64,000 nt of DNA from Verrucomicrobiia bacterium (GCA_036405135.1 DASWYF010000035.1:124001-188000), one strand, 5' to 3'; shown: positions 18,589 through 28,055, counted from the first letter of the stretch. The notes: generated by a model from the letters alone, not told the origin. Translations and numbers: made by a program.

Positions 18589-21500
18589 TTAGTTGGTGGA
18601 ATCGTCCGCCTCGACGGCTGAGGTTGATTTTCCGGCGATCTTTGCGAGATCTCCCATCGCTTCCGAGAAGGCGATCACGGGCACGTCCTGATAGGCTAGC
18701 AGGCGGGCGTCGTCTGCATCGCTGGGCTCGTCATAAACATAGCTGCCGATTTGCACGCTGCCGTGCTTCACGAAGAAGACCTTGCCGAGAGTGATCTCTG
18801 AGTACATATCGATGCCCACGTACATCCCTTCCGTTTCCACGAACACATCCACGCCCGTCGCCGGAAAACTTTTCAGATAGTAATTGATGCAACCCGCATC
18901 GCAGACGGAGCCGCGCGCCCAGCCAAGGCGTTCGGCGCGGCCCTTGAACGTGATGCCGTTCAGTTTGGTGTTGAGCACTTCATCGCCGAATTTGGTTTTC
19001 TCTGTGCCGGTCGCGACCTTGATGACAGGCCGTTCCATCTGCGCAAAGGGCGGGACCACCTCATAGTCCGCCAGGTGCGTGATCCATTGCTGGCGCAGTG
19101 CGGCGTCGAGTTCGAGCGGATGCACCACACCCACCTGGCCGCCGTTGGGCAGCTTCACCGCTTCATCCTGGGCGTCTGTCGCCGAATGATCCTCCAGGAT
19201 GCGGAACGTGCCGGTGAGTTTGCCGGTGTCATCATACGTCGCCCACACGAGCCTTTGTGCGAAGGGCAGTAGCAGGGGATGCTGGAGGTAAAGCTCCTGC
19301 CAGCGTTTCATCGGCCAGCGGAATTGGCGCACCATCAGGGTCTCCATCCGCAGCAACTGCGATTTCACCGCTTCCTTCAGGCTGGCCGTCATCTCCTTGA
19401 ACTCCGCCTTCAATTCCGCCGGGATGCTGTCCGGCAGCTTGGCGACCTTCTTGTTCGTCGCCACATCGCGAAAGGCGAGTTTGAAATCCTCGGTGATGCG
19501 CACCTCCACGGTCGCCTTCCCGGTCGCGATGAGTCGGGGCTGTCCCGGTGGGAACCCCAGCCAGGGCACGACCAGATCGCCCAATTCCTCAACGGTCAGG
19601 CCTCGGGCCTGGGCCGCCTCGGCGAACGCTTCGCTGGCCGCCTTGCCGATATTCTTGTTCTTGGCGCGATACCGGATGGCCATGGCGTCCACGGCAAGCA
19701 GTGCGGAATCCGAACCCATCAAGGCGAGGGATTGCACGGCATACTCGGCGAGCTTGCCCCGCATGTTGTCCGCCCATTCCTTGGTCTGGCGGGTGAGGAC
19801 GGGCACGAGGCGGTCATCGCCGACGATCGCTGCGAAGGCCATCGTCCAGCGGTCATCCGCATCTCCTTTTGAGGCGAAGAAGGCTTGTACCACCGCGAGG
19901 GCTAGGTCCCCCGAGGTCTTGCGATCGATCTGCTGGTAGAGCGGCTTGGCCTCGATGTCTGCGCGCATCTCCTTCACGCGTGATTGCCGGTACAGCAGAT
20001 ACAGCAGCGAATCCACCGGCAGGGTCGAGCCGTCGCGCAGACGCGGCATGGGCAGCTTCTTTGGGTCCAGCCATGGCACCGGAGAATCCTTGACCTTCTG
20101 GAGGGTTTTTTGGATCCGTTCCGCAAACTCCTTCGGGCTCAGGGCCACTGTCCCGCCTTGTAATTTTTCCAGCGCGAGCAGGATCGCGTCCCGGACGTTG
20201 TCATCCTCTTCAGTATCTAACCGCGTCTTCAACGCCGCTGCCGCCGCGGGTGTTCCGATCGCCTTTAACCATGCCACGGCTGCGATCCGCGCATCTGCCC
20301 GGCGAATCGCCCACAATTCCTTGGTCTTCGGCAGGCGGGATTCACCCAGTTTCGCCAGCGTCACGGCCGCCGCTTCGCGCACCGGCTTTGATTTGTGGGC
20401 CAGCAAGGGCCAGAGATCGTTTTCCATCGCTTCGAGCGCGATGTCTCCGCTCAAGCGAACCGCCCGGGACAAGACCGAGCCGTCCTCCTCGGCAAACAGA
20501 ATCCGTAAGTTCTTGGCGATTGCTTCGGTGTCTTCGGAGGACTTGATTCCTGCCCAGAATTTCAGTGCCTTCAATTGCACTTCTGGTTGTGAGGTGGCGA
20601 AACACGAATCCAGCAGAGGGATGGCATCGCGTCCTAAGGTTTGGACGGCGATCTCCAGGTTCTCGATCTTGTAGTCGCTTTGGAAACGGATATGCCATGC
20701 ACCGCTGAGTTCCAGGGCGAAGTATCTCTGGAGTAATGGGAACTGGGCGCGGGCGCGATGTCGGGCGAGCCATGCGCCCGATTGGCGGGATTGTTCTCCT
20801 AGATTGACCTGTCTGCGTGAATCAACGGCCACCAATTGGGTGACAGCCAGCTTTTCCATCGCGGCCACGAACCGTTCCGGAGCGGCAGTGTGCAACCGTT
20901 TGCCGATCTCAAAACGGGAATCCCAAAGAGTCAGTCTCTCAAAGGCAGTGGCGGAGACTTCAAGAAACATCGATGGCGCGAGCTCCATCGGCCAGATCCA
21001 AACATTGAAATGCAACTCTGGGAAAACATCGGCTGTCTTCAATCGTTCGAGCTGTTGCAACCACCGGTTCGGTGCGTGGGTTGAAAAGAGCAGTGCGATC
21101 ACCGACGAATCAATACCGTTGGTGCAGTGATCCCTGAGTAGATGTTCCAGAACGCCGTCGTCCACCTGGAGCAGATGACGTCCGGCAGCGGTGGTGGAGC
21201 GGTCTGTCAGGTCTAGCAGACGGACATGCCGGATAAGTTCGGAGGCGAGCCGTTTAGAGGGACAGCCCAATTCAACCGCCACAGCTTGAGCCCGGTGGAA
21301 TACCTCGGCATCGGCAGGGTTGTGGGTGGTGACGTGGCCGATCCAACTGCCGATCGCGCCCGGGTGATCAAGCTTCAGGCAGGCAGTGAGAAAACGTTTG
21401 CCCGATTCATCGAGCGTCGCCGGATGGCCAAGCGCAAGCAGAAGTTCTCCGGGAAGCCACGCTGTGGTCTCAAGTTTCGGGATTTTCTTCAGGTGGGATT

Positions 21501-21600
21501 CATCGCCTGAAAGAATGAATTGTTTCCATGCCGGGTTCGCCCACTCCTTGTGCCACGCCTTGGTTGCCAGTTCATCCAATGCCTTGATGATCGCTGCCAT
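18589..21600 (-). CDS. DUF4132 protein with HEAT repeats, first gene of operon (YehI/MolR-like)
   Basis: 1003-residue protein opening the six-gene operon. Residues about 310-480 contain HEAT-type repeats (RDAIPLLDSCF, KPVREAAAVTLAKLG, DNVRDAILLALEKL), and DUF4132 spans from about 750 to near the C-terminus (FRWPMKRWQELYLQHPLL, LADYEVVPPFAQMERP, KGRAERLGWARGS). No transmembrane segment or signal peptide is visible. The start ATG 21600 has AGGAAGG about ten bases upstream. HEAT arrays are protein-binding scaffolds, so it may hold the ATPase-VWA machine and its target together. The roughly 100 bp upstream to the next gene should hold the operon promoter; I could not pick a convincing one. Confidence 0.82.
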   Translation of the reverse strand: MAAIIKALDELATKAWHKEWANPAWKQFILSGDESHLKKIPKLETTAWLPGELLLALGHPATLDESGKRFLTACLKLDHPGAIGSWIGHVTTHNPADAEVFHRAQAVAVELGCPSKRLASELIRHVRLLDLTDRSTTAAGRHLLQVDDGVLEHLLRDHCTNGIDSSVIALLFSTHAPNRWLQQLERLKTADVFPELHFNVWIWPMELAPSMFLEVSATAFERLTLWDSRFEIGKRLHTAAPERFVAAMEKLAVTQLVAVDSRRQVNLGEQSRQSGAWLARHRARAQFPLLQRYFALELSGAWHIRFQSDYKIENLEIAVQTLGRDAIPLLDSCFATSQPEVQLKALKFWAGIKSSEDTEAIAKNLRILFAEEDGSVLSRAVRLSGDIALEAMENDLWPLLAHKSKPVREAAAVTLAKLGESRLPKTKELWAIRRADARIAAVAWLKAIGTPAAAAALKTRLDTEEDDNVRDAILLALEKLQGGTVALSPKEFAERIQKTLQKVKDSPVPWLDPKKLPMPRLRDGSTLPVDSLLYLLYRQSRVKEMRADIEAKPLYQQIDRKTSGDLALAVVQAFFASKGDADDRWTMAFAAIVGDDRLVPVLTRQTKEWADNMRGKLAEYAVQSLALMGSDSALLAVDAMAIRYRAKNKNIGKAASEAFAEAAQARGLTVEELGDLVVPWLGFPPGQPRLIATGKATVEVRITEDFKLAFRDVATNKKVAKLPDSIPAELKAEFKEMTASLKEAVKSQLLRMETLMVRQFRWPMKRWQELYLQHPLLLPFAQRLVWATYDDTGKLTGTFRILEDHSATDAQDEAVKLPNGGQVGVVHPLELDAALRQQWITHLADYEVVPPFAQMERPVIKVATGTEKTKFGDEVLNTKLNGITFKGRAERLGWARGSVCDAGCINYYLKSFPATGVDVFVETEGMYVGIDMYSEITLGKVFFVKHGSVQIGSYVYDEPSDADDARLLAYQDVPVIAFSEAMGDLAKIAGKSTSAVEADDSTN

Positions 21601-21800
21601 AAGATAAAGACCTTCCTGCCTTTTGTGTGATGCGATTTCTGTTTTGAAATACCAGCAATCAGTTTACGGCGCGACAACTAAGTGATGAAGGATTGGTTAA
21701 TTTTTAAGCATAGGAGAAAAGCCAGGTTTGCGGTTCCAGCTCCAGATGAGTTTTTTTAGAGGATTGCGGGAAGGCGGTGACGGTGCTTGGGGGAAGAAAG

Positions 21801-22079
21801 TTACGAATCCTTGGGCTTGCCTCGCATCATATAGCAGAAGAAATCCCAGAGACCAGCAAAGCGATACTTCCCATCCACATACTTCTCGATGACGTAGAAG
21901 GCGAAGTAGTAGAAGCGGCAGAAGCACCAGATAGTGAGCACAAGGAAGAGCGCGGTTTTCCACGTGGGATGTTCCAGCCAGAGCAGCACGGCGGAGAAGA
22001 TGCCGACGAGGAGAAACAGAATGCCTTTGAACTTGATCCAGAAGGGGCTCGTCAGGTCTTTCATGACTGAAGACAACAT
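21801..22079 (-). CDS. Small two-helix membrane protein of unknown function
   Basis: About 92 residues with two hydrophobic helices (ILFLLVGIFSAVLLWL and ALFLVLTIWCFCRFYYFAFY) and a basic C-terminal tail (MMRGKPKDS). I do not recognise the family. The start ATG 22079 has GGAGAAA nine bases upstream, better than the in-frame codon at 22106; ATG 22064 is a further option. It is divergent from the DUF456 gene, 68 bp away, so the two may share a regulatory region. Confidence 0.6.
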   Translation of the reverse strand: MLSSVMKDLTSPFWIKFKGILFLLVGIFSAVLLWLEHPTWKTALFLVLTIWCFCRFYYFAFYVIEKYVDGKYRFAGLWDFFCYMMRGKPKDS

Positions 22080-22147
22080 GCCGTATTTCTCCAAAGGAAC
22101 CAACAATTTGTAAGGGGCACTTGCCGAAAAGATGTTAAATTACCGGC

Positions 22148-22654
22148 ATGAGTATGGAGCAAATGGCGGGTTTGGCACTGGCGCTGGTCATCATGGCCAT
22201 CGGCATGCTGGGCAGTATTCTACCAGGATTGCCGAGCACACCCATCGTGTTCTTGGCGGCGGTCGGTCATCGGCTTTATTTCAAGGACACCGGTCCGGGC
22301 GGCATCGTGCTCACGCTCATGCTGGGTGTGATGCTGCTCTCCATGGTCATGGATTATCTGGCCACGATGTATGGTGCTAAGAAATTGGGAGCGACCAAAC
22401 GTGGTGTCATCGGCGCGATGATTGGTGCGCTGGTCGGAATCTTCTTTAATCTGCCAGGATTGATTCTCGGCCCCTTCATCGGTGCGTTCGCGTTTGAGAT
22501 GAGCGGTGGGCGCGAGACTCGTGAAGCGGCGAAAGCGGGTGCGGGCGCGACGCTCGGCTTGTTCGCAGGTGCGATAGGGAAACTGGCGTGCTGCATTGCG
22601 ATGATCGGTATGTTCGTCGTTAATGTGCTGTATCGCAGTTTGAGTGCTTCGTAA
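22148..22654 (+). CDS. DUF456 family membrane protein
   Basis: 168-residue integral membrane protein. The hydrophobic helices and the motif GMLGSILPGLPSTPIVFLAA near the N-terminus, plus GRETREAAKAGAGATLGLFAGAIGKL near the C-terminus (given here in part), match DUF456. Function is unknown. It runs toward the PfkB gene and ends at a bidirectional terminator. Confidence 0.85.
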   Translation: MSMEQMAGLALALVIMAIGMLGSILPGLPSTPIVFLAAVGHRLYFKDTGPGGIVLTLMLGVMLLSMVMDYLATMYGAKKLGATKRGVIGAMIGALVGIFFNLPGLILGPFIGAFAFEMSGGRETREAAKAGAGATLGLFAGAIGKLACCIAMIGMFVVNVLYRSLSAS

Positions 22655-22672
22655 GCTGTTTCTCTTTAAAAC

Positions 22673-22701
22673 AAAACGCGCTCCGATCTGGAGCGCGTTT
22701 T
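22673..22701. terminator. Bidirectional intrinsic terminator
   Basis: Perfect 12-bp stem AAAACGCGCTCC (22673-22684) and GGAGCGCGTTTT (22690-22701) with loop GATCT. The A/T ends give a T-run on both strands, suiting the convergent DUF456 and PfkB genes on either side. Confidence 0.92.
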
Positions 22702-22727
22702 CATTTCTAAAAAAAGATAAGGAAACC

Positions 22728-23627
22728 TTAGAACTTCACCAGCTTCTCCAGTTCCTTCACGCGATCGGCGATCTGTTTCTTCGTCACCGTCGTGGTCTTC
22801 TTCACGCCGAAACCTTCGCAGCAGAAGGACGCCACCACGCTACCGTGGATGATCGCCTTGCGGAGGTTCGTGTCCACCGAGCCCTTGCTCGTGGCGAGAT
22901 AGCCGATCATACCACCGACGAAGGAATCACCGGCACCCGTCGGGTCGACGACCTTGTTCAGCGGATATGCCGGAGCCACGAACATGCCTTTCGGACCGGA
23001 GAGAATCGCGCCGTGCTCGCCCTTTTTCACGATGACGTATTTCGGGCCGAGCTTATGGATTTTCGGGATGGCCGCCACGATGTTATCCGTCTTCGTAAGC
23101 TGGCTCGCTTCGCTGTCATTCATCACGATGGCATCCACGCGCTTGAGCAGTTTCAGCACTTCCGGCAAGGCGATGTTCAGCCACAGGTCCATCGTATCCG
23201 CGATGACGAACTTCGGCTTCTTCATCTGGTCCAGTACGTGATGCTGGAGGCCGGGGGAGATGTTGGCGAGCAGCACGTAAGGCGTGTTCGCATAGTTCTC
23301 TGGCAGCTTCGGGCTGAACGTCTCGATCACGCCAAGCACGGTGTTGAGCGTGCGGCGCTTGTTCATGTTCACTTCGTATTCGCCCGCCCAGTGAAACGTC
23401 TCGCCTTTGACCTGCTGCAGACCTTCCAGGCAGATGTTGTGCTTTTTGTAGAGATCGACGTAACGCTTCGGAAAGTCATTGCCCACGATACCCACGAGGC
23501 GGACGGGGGAAAAGAAGCTGGCCGCGACGGCCGCATGGCTCGCGGAGCCGCCCAGCAGACGGGGGTTTTCCGCTGTCGGAGTTTTGATGGAATCCAGTGC
23601 CGTAGTGCCAACAATCAGAACGCTCAT
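22728..23627 (-). CDS. PfkB-family carbohydrate kinase
   Basis: Cytoplasmic ATP-dependent kinase of the ribokinase/PfkB superfamily, 299 residues. The glycine-rich substrate motif GGSASHAAVAASFF lies near residue 27 and the C-terminal signature DPTGAGDSFVGG near residue 229 contains the catalytic Asp. Substrate is not determinable from sequence (a sugar or nucleoside). It starts 12 bp after thiE, so the two are probably one transcript; a link to thiamine salvage is possible but not shown. Confidence 0.88.
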   Translation of the reverse strand: MSVLIVGTTALDSIKTPTAENPRLLGGSASHAAVAASFFSPVRLVGIVGNDFPKRYVDLYKKHNICLEGLQQVKGETFHWAGEYEVNMNKRRTLNTVLGVIETFSPKLPENYANTPYVLLANISPGLQHHVLDQMKKPKFVIADTMDLWLNIALPEVLKLLKRVDAIVMNDSEASQLTKTDNIVAAIPKIHKLGPKYVIVKKGEHGAILSGPKGMFVAPAYPLNKVVDPTGAGDSFVGGMIGYLATSKGSVDTNLRKAIIHGSVVASFCCEGFGVKKTTTVTKKQIADRVKELEKLVKF

Positions 23628-23639
23628 TTTAGTAATAGA

Positions 23640-24290
23640 TTAACGTGTCGGGGACGGTAGGCGCATCTTGAAGTCCTGACAAGCCTTGGCAACGTCCGCA
23701 GCATTGAGGATGGCGGAGACGACACAGATGCGAACGGCCCCCGCAGCGAGGACATCATCGAGATTTTGCAGATTGATACCACCGATCGCAAACCACGGCA
23801 CCTTCACATTCTGCGAAGCCCACCGTACATATTCCAAGGTCACTGGCTTGGCGGTCGGCTTCGTACCCGTGGGATAGATAGGGCCGATGGCGACGTAATC
23901 CGCCCCCGCATCGACCGCCCGTTGTGCTTGCGCCGGAGCATGCGTGCTGAGGCCGATCTCCAATTTGCCATTGGCCGGTTTCAATTCACGAACATGTTGA
24001 TGACCGTTATCGAAGAAATCTTCCTGACCGACATGTGCGATGGGCGCGCCGAGTTCCGCGGCCATTTGGTAGTGATCATTGATGACCAATCGCACACCAT
24101 TGCGTTCGGTCACCGGAAGTATCGCTTCGGCCATCCGACGAATTTCATCTAAGCTCTCATTTTTCGCACGCAGCTGGATGAGGTCAGAGCCGCCATCGCA
24201 AAGCTGTTGAGCCAGCGTGGCAGGATTGCGGCCATGCAGATAACCGGTATCGACGAATGTGTAGAGGCGGCAATCCGCCAGCGATTTCAT
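23640..24290 (-). CDS. thiE: Thiamine-phosphate synthase
   Basis: TIM-barrel enzyme joining hydroxymethylpyrimidine diphosphate and thiazole phosphate to thiamine phosphate. Motifs: LIQLRAKN (about 36-43), VINDHYQMA (about 68-76) with the magnesium-binding Asp, GPIYPTGTKP (about 138-147) and FAIGGINLQN. 216 residues is normal. No TPP riboswitch was recognised upstream. The codons for residues 3-8 overlap a hairpin sequence (GAGGCGGCAATCCGCC on the plus strand, 24264-24279) that is repeated exactly 81 bp further upstream in the intergenic region. Confidence 0.93.
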   Translation of the reverse strand: MKSLADCRLYTFVDTGYLHGRNPATLAQQLCDGGSDLIQLRAKNESLDEIRRMAEAILPVTERNGVRLVINDHYQMAAELGAPIAHVGQEDFFDNGHQHVRELKPANGKLEIGLSTHAPAQAQRAVDAGADYVAIGPIYPTGTKPTAKPVTLEYVRWASQNVKVPWFAIGGINLQNLDDVLAAGAVRICVVSAILNAADVAKACQDFKMRLPSPTR

Positions 24291-24344
24291 GGGAGAAGTT
24301 GAATTCAGCGGAGCAGGGAAGGCAAGCAGTTGGTGGTGGAAGCC

Positions 24345-24387
24345 GAGGCGGCAATCCGCCTCAGGTGGAAAGCGGCGTCAAGCCGCA
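24345..24387. repeat. Double-hairpin REP-like element
   Basis: First hairpin GGCGGCAATCCGCC (24347-24360), spacer, second hairpin GCGGCGTCAAGCCGC (24372-24386) followed by AGCACT. The element at 46591-46645 has the same plan with different stem bases. The first 16 bases also occur inside thiE at 24264-24279. Confidence 0.7.
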
Positions 24388-24399
24388 GCACTCCAAGGA

Positions 24400-26682
24400 T
24401 TACTTCCCGCTCATGGAATCGCTTTCCCGTCCGACTTGCTGGTCCAAACTCTTGCGCACGATGGAGGCGAGGCTTGAAGTGCTGAAAGGTTTGGGCAGGA
24501 AATTCACACCTTCTTTCAGCGGGATGTCCGCTTGCACCAGATCCACGCTGTAACCGCTGGTGAAAAGCACATGCAAATTGGGTTTGCGCTGGAGCAATCG
24601 GGCCGCGAGATCCTTGCCGCTCATGCCGCCGGGCATCACGAGGTCTGTCAGCAAGAGGTCGATCGGGTTTTCCGTTTCCGCCCAGATGGCAAGCGCATCG
24701 GGACCAGATGCCGCTTCGAGTACTTTATAACCAAAATTTTGCAGACCGGTTTTGGCCAAGCCGCGCAAGGCCGGATCGTCTTCCACGAGCAAAATGGTTT
24801 CGCTACCACCCCGGATGCGGCTCATCTGCAATTGCTTCACGGTTGCTTCCGGCGATTCCGTGCAGAGCGGGAAAAAGATGCGGAACGTGGTGCCACGGTC
24901 GATCTCGCTGTAAACGTTCAACCAGCCATCATGCTGCTTCACGATGCCGTAAACTGTGGACAGGCCGAGGCCAGTGCCTTTGCCCGCTTCCTTCGTGGTG
25001 AAGAACGGTTCGAAAATCTTGGCCATGACATCCGGCGGCATGCCCGTGCCGGAATCGGAAACCGTGAGACAGACGAAATCACCCGCTCGTGCACCCGGAT
25101 GAGCGGCGCAGTAGCGTTCATCCACCTCGAACATGGATGTCTCCACGATGAGCTTGCCGCCGCGCGACATGGCATCGCGCGAGTTGATGGCCAAGTTCAC
25201 AAGTATCTGCTCGATCATGCTGACATCCGCATTGATGGGCAGGATGTTCTGGCTGAGATTGAGCTGCAGCGTGATCTGTTCACCGAGGATGCGTTCCAGC
25301 ATCCGCGCGAAATGCTGCACGAGTTCATTTAGCTCAATGGGCTTGAACTGGATGACCTGCTTACGGCTGAAGGTGAGCAGTTGCCGTGTGAAATGCGTGG
25401 CCATGTCCGCCGCCTGGAGGATCTGCTCCAGATGCCCATGCGTCTTGGTGGGCAGCATGCGGTTGGTCAGCGCGAGATCGGCATAACCACGGATCAGCGT
25501 GAGGATATTATTGAAATCATGCGCGATGCCGCCGGCGAGCTGGCCCACCGCTTCCATCTTCTGCGCCTGGCGAAACTGCCACTCGAGACTCAAACGATCC
25601 GTGATGTCACCCGCATACGTGTGAACCACGCCGATGCTGGGGATCGGGAAGAAAGACCAGGAAATCGTTCTCCCTGCCACTTGCGTTTCCATGCGCAGCC
25701 GATTTTGACCGGTGCGCAGGCATTCTTTCACCACTTCGCGAGTGGTGACGGGCAAGATGGGTTGCGGAGATTCGTGGCCAATCTTACGTGCGAGATCTAA
25801 TGCGGCGGCGTTGAAGTAAGTGAGCTGACCCTCGGCATTAAATTCAAAAACCGGATTCGGATTGAAGCGCGGGAAGGCGGCGAGTTTCTCAATCTCTGAA
25901 TGCGCCAGCTTACGTTCCGTGATGTCGCGATCCAAGCCCAATACCAGTTCCCGTCCACCGATTTGCACGAGACGAGTGGAGACTTCTACCGGAAATAGAG
26001 TGCCATCTTTACGGCGGTGCTGTGTCTCATAGCGGTCCGCGCTTTTTTGGCGAAGTCGCTCGAGATGCTTATCCAGCAGGTCACGCTTTTGTGCGCGCGG
26101 AACTACTAGCCCCACCGGTTTGCCGATAAGTTCATCACGTGTATAGCCGTTCTCGCGGCAAGCGACTTCGTTGCAGGCGATAATTGGCCAAACAGCATCC
26201 TTTGCGTGCGGATCGACGAGGAAAATGGATTCAGGTGACGATTCAAAGAGGACTCGGAAAAGTTCTTCCGTCTCGGAACGCGCCGCTTCTGCTTTGCGGC
26301 GGGCTGTATGTTCGGCATATTCGCGCAACTCGCGTTTGACGATCAGCGGGAGGCGGGTGATGGACTCTTTCGCGAGGCAATCGTCAGCACCAGCGGCCAT
26401 CGTTGCTGCAAACATCTCTTCGGAGAAAGCTCCAGACAGGACTACTACCGGAAGGTCGAGTTTGTTGCTCCGGATGTATTGAAGTAAGTCCAGAGCGGTA
26501 GCGTCGGGCAGATGGAAATCCGAGATGACCAAATCCCAGCCAGCGTGGATGTTCTGGAGAAATTCGGCGCGGTTCGTGACGACTTGCAGGGTGTGAGGAA
26601 GGCCAGACCGCTGCAGGACCAGCGTGGTGAGCGCCGAGTCCATCGTCGAGTCTTCCACCAATAGCACCCGCAATTTGTTCAT
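24400..26682 (-). CDS. Hybrid sensor histidine kinase (REC-PAS-PAS-HisKA-HATPase-REC)
   Basis: Cytoplasmic hybrid kinase of about 760 residues with no membrane segment. From the ATG at 26682: receiver ([19 protein letters not shown]), PAS ([34 protein letters not shown]), a second PAS, a HisKA domain with phospho-acceptor in [12 protein letters not shown], an ATPase domain ([44 protein letters not shown]) and a C-terminal receiver ([35 protein letters not shown]). The frame is open 14 codons further, but ATG 26682 directly precedes the receiver. It precedes thiE by 109 bp on the same strand. The receiver-first order suggests it is itself an output of another kinase. Confidence 0.92.
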   Translation of the reverse strand: MNKLRVLLVEDSTMDSALTTLVLQRSGLPHTLQVVTNRAEFLQNIHAGWDLVISDFHLPDATALDLLQYIRSNKLDLPVVVLSGAFSEEMFAATMAAGADDCLAKESITRLPLIVKRELREYAEHTARRKAEAARSETEELFRVLFESSPESIFLVDPHAKDAVWPIIACNEVACRENGYTRDELIGKPVGLVVPRAQKRDLLDKHLERLRQKSADRYETQHRRKDGTLFPVEVSTRLVQIGGRELVLGLDRDITERKLAHSEIEKLAAFPRFNPNPVFEFNAEGQLTYFNAAALDLARKIGHESPQPILPVTTREVVKECLRTGQNRLRMETQVAGRTISWSFFPIPSIGVVHTYAGDITDRLSLEWQFRQAQKMEAVGQLAGGIAHDFNNILTLIRGYADLALTNRMLPTKTHGHLEQILQAADMATHFTRQLLTFSRKQVIQFKPIELNELVQHFARMLERILGEQITLQLNLSQNILPINADVSMIEQILVNLAINSRDAMSRGGKLIVETSMFEVDERYCAAHPGARAGDFVCLTVSDSGTGMPPDVMAKIFEPFFTTKEAGKGTGLGLSTVYGIVKQHDGWLNVYSEIDRGTTFRIFFPLCTESPEATVKQLQMSRIRGGSETILLVEDDPALRGLAKTGLQNFGYKVLEAASGPDALAIWAETENPIDLLLTDLVMPGGMSGKDLAARLLQRKPNLHVLFTSGYSVDLVQADIPLKEGVNFLPKPFSTSSLASIVRKSLDQQVGRESDSMSGK

Positions 26683-26916
26683 GCCCGATTTTGGTACTTC
26701 TTCAGAAAACAACAGCACGGCCAAATCCTGTTAGCGTAGCGATACATCTGCTTTGGCCGTAAGAGACGCCTTTGAATGACGGCAAAGACCAAGAAAAAAC
26801 CCATACCAGCAAACTGCTTCACGGAACCCAATCAAACGACTCTTGGCATCTACACTGGTACGGGGACGAATTCGCGGAAGTTCCTAAGGCAGAGGGAGCC
26901 CCTGAGTCAAATACTT

Positions 26917-27999
26917 TCAACGGTCTGTTGGATTTTTATGGCTGATCAGCCACCAAGTTTGCATTTTACCTTTTCCTTTCACCTCAATTTCCCCTCTGGG
27001 TTCCGTGACGAACTTTTGTTTAACTTGCTCGCAGGTGCTGGCGGAAACCTGGATGCGGTCTGGCTGTCCGTGGGATTCCATTCTGCTCGCGGTGTTCACC
27101 GCATCTCCCCAGAGATCGTAGATGAATTTACTCCGTCCAATGACACCAGCTACGACGGGACCGGTATTGATGCCAATGCGCAAGCGAAGTGAGGTTTTAT
27201 AATCTGTGTTCAGCTTTTGGATGGTTTGCAGCATGGCCAGAGCCATCGTGGCGATGGCTTCGGCGTGATCAGCCTTGGGTTCGGGCAAACCTCCGACGAC
27301 CATATAGCAATCACCAATGGTTTTGATCTTTTCCAGCCCGAGTTGTGCAGCCAATTGATCGAAGGCGCTGAAAATCTCGTTCAGCAAAAAAACGATCTCA
27401 CTCGGTGAGACGACAGTGGACAGGTTGGTGAAACCAACGATGTCTGCAAAAAGAACAGTGGCTTCCGGAAAGCTGTCCGCAATCGTGTTTTCGCCATTTT
27501 TCAGGCGGTCGGCGATGGAGACAGGCAATACATTTAGCAGCAGTGCATCTGACTTGGCGCGTTCTCCCTCCAATTGCTGCAGGTAAGATTGTTCCTGGTC
27601 GTGCCAGCGTTTGCGCTGGAGCGCAGCGTTCAGGCGCGTGCGGAGGAGCAGTGGATTGAAGGGTTTCGGAAGATAATCATCCGCGCCGATCTCGATGCAT
27701 TGCAGCGCCCGGTCCATCTCGGAGGAGGCAGATATGACGATCACCGGCAGGTGACGCAATTGGAGGTCACTTTTCAAGGTGTGCAGGACTTCGATGCCGT
27801 TCATCTCCGGCATGTCGATGTCCAGCAGGATCACATCAAAGTCCGAGGTGCCGATATGTTGAAGAGCAATGAAGCCATTCTCAGCTTGCTCGAAGCTGTA
27901 TCCTTCACGACCCAGACAATCACCGAGCAGTTGGCGGTTTAGCCGGTCGTCGTCTACGACGAGAATATGTCCCCGATAAGAGGGGATTTTCTGGCTCAT
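26917..27999 (-). CDS. Receiver-class III adenylate cyclase fusion
   Basis: 360-residue cytoplasmic protein: receiver domain (phospho-acceptor D60 in LLDIDMPEMNG, K112 in PKPF) followed by a class III cyclase domain. Catalytic set intact: metal-binding D186 (FADIVGF) and D230 (IGDCYM), transition-state N302 and R306 (VNTASR). The substrate-selecting positions are K226 and D295, the pair seen in adenylate rather than guanylate cyclases. It would make cAMP in response to phosphorylation, plausibly by the hybrid kinase encoded 234 bp downstream on the same strand. No dedicated cAMP receptor is visible in the window. Confidence 0.9.
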   Translation of the reverse strand: MSQKIPSYRGHILVVDDDRLNRQLLGDCLGREGYSFEQAENGFIALQHIGTSDFDVILLDIDMPEMNGIEVLHTLKSDLQLRHLPVIVISASSEMDRALQCIEIGADDYLPKPFNPLLLRTRLNAALQRKRWHDQEQSYLQQLEGERAKSDALLLNVLPVSIADRLKNGENTIADSFPEATVLFADIVGFTNLSTVVSPSEIVFLLNEIFSAFDQLAAQLGLEKIKTIGDCYMVVGGLPEPKADHAEAIATMALAMLQTIQKLNTDYKTSLRLRIGINTGPVVAGVIGRSKFIYDLWGDAVNTASRMESHGQPDRIQVSASTCEQVKQKFVTEPRGEIEVKGKGKMQTWWLISHKNPTDR

Positions 28000-28055
28000 A
28001 TTGCGGCACCCTGAAAATCGCCCAACCCAAGCCGCTTGGCAAGGCGATGCGGCGA

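Noticed and set aside
24291-24399. TPP riboswitch upstream of thiE
   Set aside because: The 109-bp gap contains only a REP-like double hairpin; no recognisable thi-box motifs were seen.
26776-27192. 138-residue plus-strand frame over the cyclase gene
   Set aside because: Its second half is the antisense of the cyclase catalytic domain and its first part has no coding features.
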